This document shows positions 1-5,096 of a stretch of 5,096 nt of DNA, piece after piece (position 1 is the first letter of the stretch; each line of letters opens with the position of its first letter). The stretch is taken from positions 1 through 5,096 of the forward strand of contig CAMBUC010000169.1 in the NCBI GenBank assembly GCA_945871045.1, written 5' to 3'. A program made the translations under genes and the position numbers. The notes beneath the pieces are model-generated. The model searched no databases. It worked only from the letters and a program-made list of their open reading frames with translations, and was not told the DNA's origin. The stretch comes from an uncultured bacterium (lineage in GTDB: Bacteria; Bacillota; Clostridia; Lachnospirales; Lachnospiraceae).

Positions 1-29
1 AAAGTCCGCGTGGGATTGATGTGGTATCT

Positions 30-176
30 TTAACTTTGGGAAACTCCACGCTCCCATTTACTGACTGCCTTGTCTGATAAAAACAATTTCTCTGCAAGTT
101 CTTTCTGGGTCATGCCAAGTTCTTTTCGTTTATTGCTGATAAAGACTCCGAATTTTTCAATATTAATCTCATTCAT
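30..176 (-). pseudogene. Truncated XRE-family HTH transcriptional regulator
   Basis: This short leftward frame encodes 48 residues beginning MNEINIEKFGVFISNKRKEL. It continues through the core of a Cro/C1-type helix-turn-helix, with TQKELAEKL at about 23-31 and SDKAVSKWERG at about 34-44, and then hits TAA after GVSQS. XRE domains normally continue with a PDI-like segment and two more helices over 15-20 residues, and usually a C-terminal region; all of that is missing. None of the three frames read leftward from the stop resembles the missing part. This suggests an internal stop, a frameshift or a recombination breakpoint near position 30-50. The start is secure: GGAGG at 185-189 lies 8 nt upstream of the ATG at 176, and a good promoter lies behind it. 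If translated, the peptide would carry most of the DNA-binding helices but probably would not fold well. A natural mini-protein is the less likely alternative. Confidence 0.62.
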
Positions 177-207
177 TCGTATATCCTCCAATTCATTTCC
201 TGTTTAC

Positions 208-236
208 AGTATAAAGAATAACCGGATTTTTGGCAA
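208..236 (-). promoter_or_regulatory. Sigma-A-type promoter for the leftward XRE gene
   Basis: Read leftward, TTGCCA (-35, 231-236) and TATACT (-10, 208-213) are separated by exactly 17 bp. The predicted transcription start near 200 leaves a short leader before the GGAGG at 185-189 and the ATG at 176. Both hexamers match the consensus well and the geometry is ideal. The truncated gene therefore probably kept its own transcription signals. Confidence 0.6.
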
Positions 237-279
237 TCGACTGGCGGTAGAGTTACGTTGTCGCAGTAGGAAAAATGCC

Positions 280-308
280 TTGCATCCTAGATTGCGCGGT
301 GCTATACT
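280..308 (+). promoter_or_regulatory. Candidate rightward promoter for the PD-(D/E)XK gene
   Basis: TTGCAT (280-285) and TATACT (303-308) are 17 bp apart on the plus strand. The -10 is good and the -35 is only half-matching. A start near 315 would give the gene at 550 an untranslated leader of about 235 nt, which contains the hairpins at 323-349 and 428-525. No better-placed rightward promoter was found before the gene. Confidence 0.35.
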
Positions 309-322
309 CAAAACAAAGCAAT

Positions 323-349
323 TGATTATTTGCTATTTGCAAAAAATCA
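323..349. repeat. Imperfect inverted repeat at the 5' end of the putative leader
   Basis: TGATTATTTGC (323-333) and GCAAAAAATCA (339-349) pair over 10 of 11 positions around a 5-nt loop. The stem is AT-rich and followed only by a short run of four T, so it is a poor terminator. It would sit just after the predicted start of the rightward transcript, where it could be a 5'-protecting hairpin or a protein site. Between it and the hairpin at 428 I see no gene, repeat or clear signal. Confidence 0.35.
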
Positions 350-427
350 CTTTTCCATAGTTAGGGCGGACAGGACTTGGTGGGCCGTCTGAATCGTAAA
401 TCTATCGTTTATTATCTTATATCTCGG

Positions 428-525
428 AAAATCTTGCTTTTACTTTCAAAACATTTTAACTAAAGCAGGATTTTGGAATGATATCATAATAGATATCGGA
501 AGCGTTTTGACATACAGATCCTGCT
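428..525 (+). promoter_or_regulatory. Possible switching leader: two mutually exclusive hairpins
   Basis: AAAATCTTGCTTT (428-440) pairs with AAAGCAGGATTTT (462-474) over 13 bp with one G-U pair, around a 21-nt loop. Part of the right arm, 464-473, can instead pair with AGATCCTGCT at 516-525 over 10 bp with one G-U pair. The two stems share bases and cannot coexist. The second encloses the palindrome ATGATATCAT (478-487) and a repeated GATATC (480-485 and 492-497). It ends 11 nt before the AGGAGG (537-542) of the gene at 550, so a choice between stems could affect translation. No known riboswitch class was recognised, and chance pairing in AT-rich DNA is possible. Confidence 0.35.
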
Positions 526-549
526 GATATTACAAAAGGAGGACAAGGT

Positions 550-1440
550 ATGGCAAATGTAAATGGAAACAAAGAGTATAAAAGTGATGTGTTCAGTATG
601 CTGTTGCAAGATAAGAGGCGCGCACTGGAAGTTTATAATGCTATAAACGGAACAACTTATGATGATCCGGAACAAGTGGAGATAACTACATTGGAAGACC
701 GAAGTTTTTCACTTACCGTGCGAAATGATGCGTCCTTTATTCTAGATACGGATCTTAGTTTATATGAGCATCAGTCAACGTACTGTCCCAATATGCCTTT
801 GAGGGATCTGATCTATTTTGCAAACATGATTCAAAAGCGAGTGCATGCGCAGAAAAGGGATTTATACGGGAAATCACTTTTAAAGATTCCTATGCCACAT
901 TTCGTTGTGTTTTATAATGGAAAAGAAAACGCACCGGAGCGGTATGAATTGCATTTGTCGGATGCATTTGAGAAGAAGACTGATAAACCGGAACTGGAGT
1001 TGGTTTGTCAGGTTTACAATATTAACAAAGGTAACAATACGGAGTTGCTTGCAAAATGCCCTACGCTACGGGATTACATGTATTTTGTAGATTTAGTTCG
1101 TAACTATCATTTTGATAATGGGCTTATCGATTTGGAGAATGCAATCGGCCAGGCAATTGACCAATGTATTAGCCAAAATGTGTTGAAAGATTTTTTGATA
1201 GAGCATCGAACGGAGGTGACGCATGTGATGACATTGGATTATACATTTGAGCGCCGACTTGAACTTCAGCGAGTGGAGGCAGAAGAAGAAGGAATGCAGC
1301 AAAAACTGAAAGAACAGATTCGAAAAAAGATTTATAAGGGTAAATCACTGGAGCAGATCGCAGATGATTTAGAGGAAACACCGGATGTAATTCGTCCGTT
1401 GTATGAACAGATTAAAGAAGAAATGGCTGATAGGAGTTGA
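550..1440 (+). CDS. Rpn-like PD-(D/E)XK nuclease family transposase protein
   Basis: The 296-residue product resembles the PD-(D/E)XK nuclease / recombination-promoting nuclease (Rpn) group, often annotated as a putative transposase. Visible marks, in order, are a YKSDVFSMLLQDKRRAL N-terminus (10-26), RND with Asp60, and LYEHQS with Glu73 and Gln75. Together these form the D...ExQ variant of the nuclease site usual in this family. They are followed by KIPMPHFVVFYNGK (112-125) and a conserved NINKGNN-type turn (157-163). The charged C-terminus (about 232-296) looks helical and ends in a small HTH-like segment, SLEQIADDLEETPDVI. No signal peptide or membrane segment is seen. Length is normal for the family and no break is evident, so the active site appears intact. 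AGGAGG (537-542) lies 7 nt before the ATG. The gene stands alone, with its own terminator and a structured upstream region. No transposon ends or target duplications were seen, so its DNA substrate and role are unknown. Confidence 0.88.
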   Translation: MANVNGNKEYKSDVFSMLLQDKRRALEVYNAINGTTYDDPEQVEITTLEDRSFSLTVRNDASFILDTDLSLYEHQSTYCPNMPLRDLIYFANMIQKRVHAQKRDLYGKSLLKIPMPHFVVFYNGKENAPERYELHLSDAFEKKTDKPELELVCQVYNINKGNNTELLAKCPTLRDYMYFVDLVRNYHFDNGLIDLENAIGQAIDQCISQNVLKDFLIEHRTEVTHVMTLDYTFERRLELQRVEAEEEGMQQKLKEQIRKKIYKGKSLEQIADDLEETPDVIRPLYEQIKEEMADRS

Positions 1441-1467
1441 GAGTTGCGTAATGCAACTCTTTTCTTT
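1440..1467 (+). terminator. Rho-independent terminator of the PD-(D/E)XK gene
   Basis: GAGTTGC (1441-1447) and GCAACTC (1453-1459) form a perfect 7-bp stem, extended to 8 bp by A1440-T1460, around the loop GTAAT. TTTTCTTT follows directly (1460-1467). The stem begins at the stop codon of the upstream gene and insulates it from the downstream cluster. Confidence 0.88.
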
Positions 1468-1529
1468 AGTGCTACTGTAAATATAAATGATCTAGGTAAT
1501 CTTATAAAACTGATATCGAAGAAGACCAC

Positions 1530-1553
1530 GCCCGGTACGAGTATGTGCCGGGC
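1530..1553. repeat. GC-rich hairpin between the two transcription units
   Basis: GCCCGGTAC (1530-1538) and GTGCCGGGC (1545-1553) form a 9-bp stem with one G-U pair and a 6-nt loop, GAGTAT. It is the most GC-rich element in an AT-rich gap. No proper T-tract follows on either strand: AATGTTATTT lies to the right, and TCTTCTT lies to the left a few bases off. It may be a backup or bidirectional terminator, or a protein site. Apart from this and the promoter region below, I see nothing in 1468-1630. Confidence 0.5.
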
Positions 1554-1635
1554 AATGTTATTTACATGATTTGTAGAAAAATGAGAGACTACGCATGAAA
1601 ATTATCGTATATATTTAACAATAAAACAGTTAATT

Positions 1636-1656
1636 CTTTGCATTATTTGTGCAAAG
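1636..1656. promoter_or_regulatory. Inverted repeat, candidate operator upstream of the Rrf2 promoter
   Basis: CTTTGCA (1636-1642) and TGCAAAG (1650-1656) are perfect 7-bp inverted arms separated by TTATTTG. The right arm ends 5 bp before the -35 element. A dyad in this place suits a dimeric regulator, possibly the Rrf2 protein itself since the family is commonly autoregulated. It does not match an IscR or NsrR consensus that I can recall, so the binding protein is inferred from position only. Confidence 0.45.
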
Positions 1657-1660
1657 TAAC

Positions 1661-1689
1661 TTTACAAAATTAGTAAAGAATGGTAAAAT
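1661..1689 (+). promoter_or_regulatory. Extended -10 sigma-A promoter of the rrf2/fusion/fprA cluster
   Basis: TTTACA (1661-1666) and TAAAAT (1684-1689) are 17 bp apart, each one base from consensus, and TG at 1681-1682 supplies the extended -10 element. The expected start near 1696 precedes the ribosome binding site at 1705-1711 by about 10 nt. This also argues against a start codon at 1649, which lies upstream of the promoter. Confidence 0.65.
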
Positions 1690-1704
1690 TATAGAAAAAT
1701 ATAC

Positions 1705-1711
1705 AAAGGAG
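1705..1711 (+). promoter_or_regulatory. Ribosome binding site fixing the Rrf2 start
   Basis: AAAGGAG lies 9 nt before the ATG at 1721, from which the protein begins MLITRETDYALRIL, the typical Rrf2 N-terminus. The longer in-frame option, a GTG at 1649, has no such site and would add 24 residues unlike the family. Confidence 0.8.
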
Positions 1712-1720
1712 ACGCTTGAA

Positions 1721-2128
1721 ATGCTTATTACTCGAGAGACCGACTACGCACTTCGGATACTGCGAGCATTGCAAGATGGAAAGCGGCACACGATGAAGGT
1801 GCTTTGCGAGCAGGAAGCGATCCCCAAACAGTTTGCGTACAAGATCATTGCAAAACTGGCGAAAGAAGGGATCGTTCAAAATATTAGGGGAAACCGTGGG
1901 GGCTGTCTTTTGAGTTGTGATCTTAGGGAACTCAACTTATATCAATTGTTGGAAATTATGGGAGAGGACTATCATATCAATGCCTGTATGCAGTCTGGTT
2001 ATGAATGTACTTGGGAGAAAACATGCAAAGGCTCTTGCGAGATCCGAAAAAAATTGAGGAGTATTCAAAGACGACTGGTGGATGAATTGGATGATTACAG
2101 CATATTTTTTTTAATAAATGGTGAGTAA
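1721..2128 (+). CDS. Rrf2-family transcriptional regulator, probably iron-sulfur
   Basis: This 135-residue DNA-binding protein has the usual Rrf2 length and layout. It opens with MLITRETDYALRIL, then a winged helix-turn-helix with the recognition region around IPKQFAYKIIAKL (34-46) and the wing NIRGNRGGCLLS (54-65), then a dimerisation helix ending in RRLVDELDD. Cysteines 89, 96, 102 and 106 fall in the loop where IscR and NsrR hold their cluster ligands; those have C-x5-C-x5-C, and here the spacing is C-x6-C-x5-C-x3-C. A labile Fe-S cluster sensing O2, NO or iron is therefore likely, though cluster type and ligands are inferred. Family members are usually repressors, some acting differently in apo and holo forms. 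The gene is first in a tight cluster with a rubredoxin fusion and a flavodiiron protein, which suggests it controls that system. A dyad and promoter lie just upstream, consistent with autoregulation. It cannot be assigned specifically to IscR, NsrR or CymR from sequence alone. Confidence 0.93.
   Translation: MLITRETDYALRILRALQDGKRHTMKVLCEQEAIPKQFAYKIIAKLAKEGIVQNIRGNRGGCLLSCDLRELNLYQLLEIMGEDYHINACMQSGYECTWEKTCKGSCEIRKKLRSIQRRLVDELDDYSIFFLINGE
2087..2115 (+). promoter_or_regulatory. Weak candidate internal promoter before the fusion gene
   Basis: Near the 3' end of the Rrf2 gene, TTGGAT (2087-2092) and TTTAAT (2110-2115) are 17 bp apart. The -10 misses one base but the -35 matches only at TTG. 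A start near 2122 would give the next gene a leader of about 60 nt, carrying the dyad at 2138-2159. The match could be chance in AT-rich coding DNA. Confidence 0.22.
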
Positions 2129-2137
2129 TTCACGAGC

Positions 2138-2159
2138 AACAGTCGACACAGCAACTGTT
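2138..2159. repeat. Inverted repeat in the rrf2-fusion gap
   Basis: AACAGT (2138-2143) and ACTGTT (2154-2159) are 6-bp arms around 10 nt, and GCAAC is also directly repeated (2136-2140 and 2151-2155). No T-tract follows, so it is not a terminator. It lies 11 nt before the AGGAGG (2171-2176) of the fusion gene and could be an operator, an mRNA hairpin or chance. Confidence 0.3.
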
Positions 2160-2182
2160 AAGATCAAAAAAGGAGGAAAACT

Positions 2183-4099
2183 ATGAGCTTCAAAACAACA
2201 CAGGAACACGAAATGCTTCGCCAGCAGGTTCGCGAATTTGCTGAGGCAGAAGTAAAACCCTACGCTTTCCAGTGGGATCAGGAAAACCATTTCCCGACGG
2301 AACAGGTAAAGATGATGGCGCAGAAGGGCTGGTTGGGAATCCCATTCCCTAAGGAATACGGCGGAATGGGTCTGGATGCCTTAAGTTATGCAATTGCAGT
2401 AGAGGAATTGTCTAGAGTAGACGGAGGCTTCGGCGTAATCCTCTCCGCACATGTTTCCCTCGGTTCCTGGCCTATTTTTGCATTCGGAACTGAAGAGCAG
2501 AAACAGAAATATCTGGTTCCCTGTGCAAAGGGTGAGAAGATTGCCGCATTTGGACTGACTGAGCCCAACGCTGGTTCAGACGCAGGAGGAACGGAGACGA
2601 CTGCGGTATTAGAGGGAGATCACTATATCTTAAACGGCGAGAAGATATTCATTACAAATGGTGGAGAGGCAGACACCTATGTGATCTTCGCGGTGACAAC
2701 ACCGGATATCGGCACCAGAGGCATCAGTGCGTTCATCGTAGAAAAAGGCTGGGAAGGATTTACCTTTGGTGACCATTATGACAAATTGGGAATTCGTTCT
2801 TCTGCAACCCGTCAGTTGCTGTTCAACGATGTGAAGGTGCCCAAGGAGAACTTGCTTGGCAAAGAAGGACAAGGATTTAAGATCGCTATGGCGACGTTGG
2901 ATGGTGGACGTATCGGTATCGCCTCACAGGCGCTGGGTATTGCTCAGGGGGCTTTTGAGAGTGCGGTTGGATATTCCAAGGAACGTGTGCAGTTTGACAA
3001 ACCGGTTGCATTCCAGCAGGCGATCTCCTTTAAGATCGCTGATATGGCTACAAAGATCCGCTGCGCAAGATTTTTGGTTTATTCAGCGGCAGAACTGAAG
3101 GAAGCCCACGAGCCTTACGGCAAGGAAGCTGCCATGGCAAAAATGTATGCTTCCGATATCGCAGTGGAGGTTTGTAATGATGCGCTCCAGATTTATGGCG
3201 GTGCAGGCTATCTGAAGGGTGCAGATGTAGAGCGTATGTATCGTGATGCTAAGATCACCACGATCTATGAAGGAACAAATGAAATTCAAAGAGTAGTTAT
3301 CGCTGCCAATATCCTTGGCAAGGAGCCGAAGTCAGCAGCGCCTGCAGCAGGAGTACCGAAGAAGAAACAGCCCATCACCGGTGAAAGAAAGCGGATGATC
3401 TTAAAAGACGGCTCTGCGGCAGAAAAGGTAGCGCAGCTGGTAGAGAATCTGAAGAATGACGGACACGATTTTAGTGTAGGAATCGCGATCGACACACCGA
3501 TCACAAAGGCAGAAAGAGTAGTCAGCGTAGGTAAGGGTATTGGTGAGAAGAAGAATATGAAACTGGCCGAGCAGTTGGCGAAAGCAGCCGGTGCAGCCCT
3601 TGGCTCTTCTCGTCCGGTGGCAGAGACTTTACGCTACGTTCCGCTGAACCGTTATGTTGGTATGTCCGGACAGAAGTTTGTAGGCAATCTCTATATTGCC
3701 TGTGGAATTTCCGGTGCCGTACAGCATTTAAAGGGTATCAAAGATGCTTCTACCATCGTAGCGATCAATAAAAATGCCAATGCCCCGATCTTTAAGAACT
3801 GTGATTATGGTATTGTAGGTGACTTAAATGAGATCATGCCGCTTCTGGCTGAAGCACTGGGACTGGAAGAGAAGCAGCCGGCGCCTCCGATGGTCAAGAT
3901 GAAACGTCCGACTCCGAAGAAAGAAAAGCCTGCTTACAGCACCTATGTATGTCTGGGCTGCGGTTACGAATACGATCCTGCCGTTGGCGATGAGAACGGA
4001 GAAATCGCCCCCGGAACACTTTTCGATAAACTGCCGGAAGACTGGGTATGTCCGGAATGTGCAGAAGCAAAGTCAAGTTTTATTGAAGTAAAACCCTGA
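2183..4099 (+). CDS. Acyl-CoA dehydrogenase / EtfA FAD domain / rubredoxin fusion protein
   Basis: This 638-residue soluble flavoprotein joins three redox modules. Residues 1-380 are a complete short-chain-type acyl-CoA dehydrogenase, with FGLTEPNAGSDAGG (123-136), YGGAGYLKG (338-346) and catalytic-base Glu363 in IYEGTNEIQR. Residues about 404-560 match the C-terminal FAD-binding domain of electron transfer flavoprotein alpha: GSSRP (474-478), VGMSG (492-496), GISGAVQH (508-515), AINKNANAPIF (527-537) and DYGIVGDL (541-548). Residues about 587-638 are a rubredoxin with iron-ligand pairs C590/C593 and C623/C626. Proline- and lysine-rich linkers (about 381-403 and 561-586) separate the modules. 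The EtfA N-terminal domain is absent and no EtfB is encoded in the window. Acyl-CoA oxidation coupled through two FADs to the rubredoxin iron is inferred, with butyryl-CoA a plausible but unproven substrate; the reverse flow is possible. AGGAGG (2171-2176) sits 6 nt before the ATG. The flavodiiron gene begins 37 nt downstream. Confidence 0.95.
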   Translation: MSFKTTQEHEMLRQQVREFAEAEVKPYAFQWDQENHFPTEQVKMMAQKGWLGIPFPKEYGGMGLDALSYAIAVEELSRVDGGFGVILSAHVSLGSWPIFAFGTEEQKQKYLVPCAKGEKIAAFGLTEPNAGSDAGGTETTAVLEGDHYILNGEKIFITNGGEADTYVIFAVTTPDIGTRGISAFIVEKGWEGFTFGDHYDKLGIRSSATRQLLFNDVKVPKENLLGKEGQGFKIAMATLDGGRIGIASQALGIAQGAFESAVGYSKERVQFDKPVAFQQAISFKIADMATKIRCARFLVYSAAELKEAHEPYGKEAAMAKMYASDIAVEVCNDALQIYGGAGYLKGADVERMYRDAKITTIYEGTNEIQRVVIAANILGKEPKSAAPAAGVPKKKQPITGERKRMILKDGSAAEKVAQLVENLKNDGHDFSVGIAIDTPITKAERVVSVGKGIGEKKNMKLAEQLAKAAGAALGSSRPVAETLRYVPLNRYVGMSGQKFVGNLYIACGISGAVQHLKGIKDASTIVAINKNANAPIFKNCDYGIVGDLNEIMPLLAEALGLEEKQPAPPMVKMKRPTPKKEKPAYSTYVCLGCGYEYDPAVGDENGEIAPGTLFDKLPEDWVCPECAEAKSSFIEVKP

Positions 4100-4136
4100 A
4101 GATAAAAATGAAACGTAGAGAAAAGGAGGAAAAATT

Positions 4137-5096
4137 ATGCATAGTGTAAGAAAAGTAACAGACGATTTATACTGGGTCGGTGCCAATGATCATCGTCTTG
4201 CTTTGTTTGAAAATATTCATCCGATTCCGCAAGGAGTATCCTACAATGCTTATTTGTTAAAGGATGAGCAGACCGTATTATTTGACACGATAGACTGGTC
4301 AGCATGCCGTCAGTTGTTGGAAAATGTAAACTATCTGCTGGATGGCAAAGATCTGGATGTTTTACTGATCAATCATATGGAGCCGGATCATGGAGCATCC
4401 ATCGAGGAGATTTTATTGCGTTATCCCAAGTGTAAAGTGATCAGCTCCGCAAAAGCATTTATGCTCATGCGTCAGTTTGGTTTTGATATCGATGGACATG
4501 AACTGATCGAAGTAAAAGAAGGCGATACATACTGCTTTGGTACCCATACCGTTACCTTTGTATCAGCGCCTATGGTACATTGGCCGGAGGCTATGGTTAC
4601 ATTGGATCTGACAAACGGCGTATTATTTGCGGCAGATGCTTTTGGATCATTCATTGCCTTGGATGGAAAACTGTTCAATGATGAAGTGGATTTTGACCGT
4701 GACTGGATTGATGAGGCTCGCAGATACTATACGAACATTGTTGGAAAATATGGTCCTCAGGTACAGCATTTATTGGGTAAGGCTGCGGCTGTTCTGGATA
4801 AGATCAAGATCATCTGCCCGCTGCATGGACCGGTATGGCGCAGTGATCTGGGCTATATCATCGACAAATATCAGAAGTGGAGTACCTATACACCTGAGGA
4901 TGAAGACGGAGTGATGATCGTTTATGCATCCATGTACGGCAACACAGAGGCCGCTGCACAGGCACTGGCTGCAAAACTGGTAGAAAAGGGCGTGAAGAAT
5001 ATCAAAGTATATGATGTATCCAACACCCATGTATCCTACCTGATCTCAGAGACCTTCCGGTGCAGCCATGTGATCCTTGCATCTGTAACCTACAAT
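4137..5096 (+). CDS. fprA: FprA-type flavodiiron protein (O2/NO reductase), 3' end beyond window
   Basis: The first 320 codons of an A-type flavoprotein are open to the window edge; the family is usually about 400 residues. Residues 1-250 form the metallo-beta-lactamase-like di-iron domain with every expected ligand: HMEPDH giving H80, E82, D84 and the adjacent H85, then H148 in PMVHWPE, D167 in FAADAFG and H230 in CPLHGP. From about 257 a flavodoxin-like domain begins, with the FMN phosphate loop SMYGNT (265-270). Such cytoplasmic proteins take electrons from rubredoxin through FMN to the di-iron site and reduce O2 to water and/or NO to N2O; sequence does not settle which. AGGAGG (4124-4129) is 7 nt before the ATG. 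No terminator separates it from the rubredoxin-bearing fusion gene, its obvious candidate electron donor. About 80-90 residues of the FMN domain are missing, and any C-terminal extension cannot be seen. Confidence 0.95.
   Translation, partial: MHSVRKVTDDLYWVGANDHRLALFENIHPIPQGVSYNAYLLKDEQTVLFDTIDWSACRQLLENVNYLLDGKDLDVLLINHMEPDHGASIEEILLRYPKCKVISSAKAFMLMRQFGFDIDGHELIEVKEGDTYCFGTHTVTFVSAPMVHWPEAMVTLDLTNGVLFAADAFGSFIALDGKLFNDEVDFDRDWIDEARRYYTNIVGKYGPQVQHLLGKAAAVLDKIKIICPLHGPVWRSDLGYIIDKYQKWSTYTPEDEDGVMIVYASMYGNTEAAAQALAAKLVEKGVKNIKVYDVSNTHVSYLISETFRCSHVILASVTYN

Noticed and set aside
70..360. Rightward 96-codon open frame
   Set aside because: It lies antisense to the XRE gene and its promoter, has no ribosome binding site, and its translation resembles no protein family.
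507..535. Perfect TTGACA at 507-512 as a -35 box for the gene at 550
   Set aside because: The only hexamers at proper spacing are poor, and transcription would begin at or after the AGGAGG at 537-542, removing the ribosome binding site.
491..1519. GATATCG-AAG similarity at 492-501 and 1512-1520 as flanking repeats of a mobile element around the PD-(D/E)XK gene
   Set aside because: The shared stretch is only about 10 bases with a gap, within chance for AT-rich DNA, and neither copy lies at a clear element edge.
1602..1621. Possible Rex operator, since TTAACAA occurs at 1615-1621
   Set aside because: Only one half-site fits; the other half (TTATCGT) is far from TTGTTAA.
1649..1720. GTG at 1649 as the start of the Rrf2 protein, adding 24 residues
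   Set aside because: It sits inside the inverted repeat and upstream of the extended -10 promoter, has no ribosome binding site, and the added residues are unlike the family. The ATG at 1721 has AAAGGAG and gives the typical N-terminus.
4627..4914. Rightward 95-codon open frame inside the flavodiiron gene
   Set aside because: It is in another frame of a well-supported gene and its translation shows no recognisable protein.

Overview
The window looks like chromosomal DNA from a strictly anaerobic Firmicute of the class Clostridia, and Lachnospiraceae is my best guess. The reasons are near-perfect AGGAGG ribosome binding sites, sigma-A-type promoters, AT-rich intergenic DNA, a Rpn-like PD-(D/E)XK protein of a kind abundant in that family, and rubredoxin and flavodiiron redox proteins typical of anaerobes. 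The assignment is inferred from style and gene content, not from a search.

Layout. The left part (about 1-1470) looks like accessory DNA. A short leftward XRE-family helix-turn-helix gene (30-176) has a good promoter and ribosome binding site but stops in the middle of the HTH domain, so it is probably a remnant. About 370 bases without a convincing gene follow (177-549). They hold the leftward promoter, a possible rightward promoter at 280-308, and several hairpins, two of which are mutually exclusive. Next is a lone rightward PD-(D/E)XK nuclease/transposase-family gene (550-1440), closed by an intrinsic terminator (1440-1467).

The right part (about 1600-5096) is a compact rightward cluster, probably one operon. 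It starts at an extended -10 promoter (1661-1689) with a perfect 7-bp inverted repeat just upstream (1636-1656). The genes are an Rrf2-family regulator with iron-sulfur-type cysteines (1721-2128), a three-domain fusion of acyl-CoA dehydrogenase, EtfA FAD-binding domain and rubredoxin (2183-4099), and the first 320 codons of an FprA-type flavodiiron protein (4137-5096, cut by the window end). The gaps are 54 and 37 nt and contain no terminator.

How the genes may work together. The fusion places in one chain the cofactors needed to carry electrons from an acyl-CoA through FAD, a second FAD and a rubredoxin iron centre. Rubredoxin is the established donor to flavodiiron proteins, which reduce O2 to water or NO to N2O, and the next gene encodes one. 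A cluster-sensing Rrf2 regulator at the head suits control by O2, NO or iron-sulfur status. The inferred system is an acyl-CoA-powered oxygen or NO scavenging pathway. The domains and gene order are seen directly; the electron route and regulation are inference.
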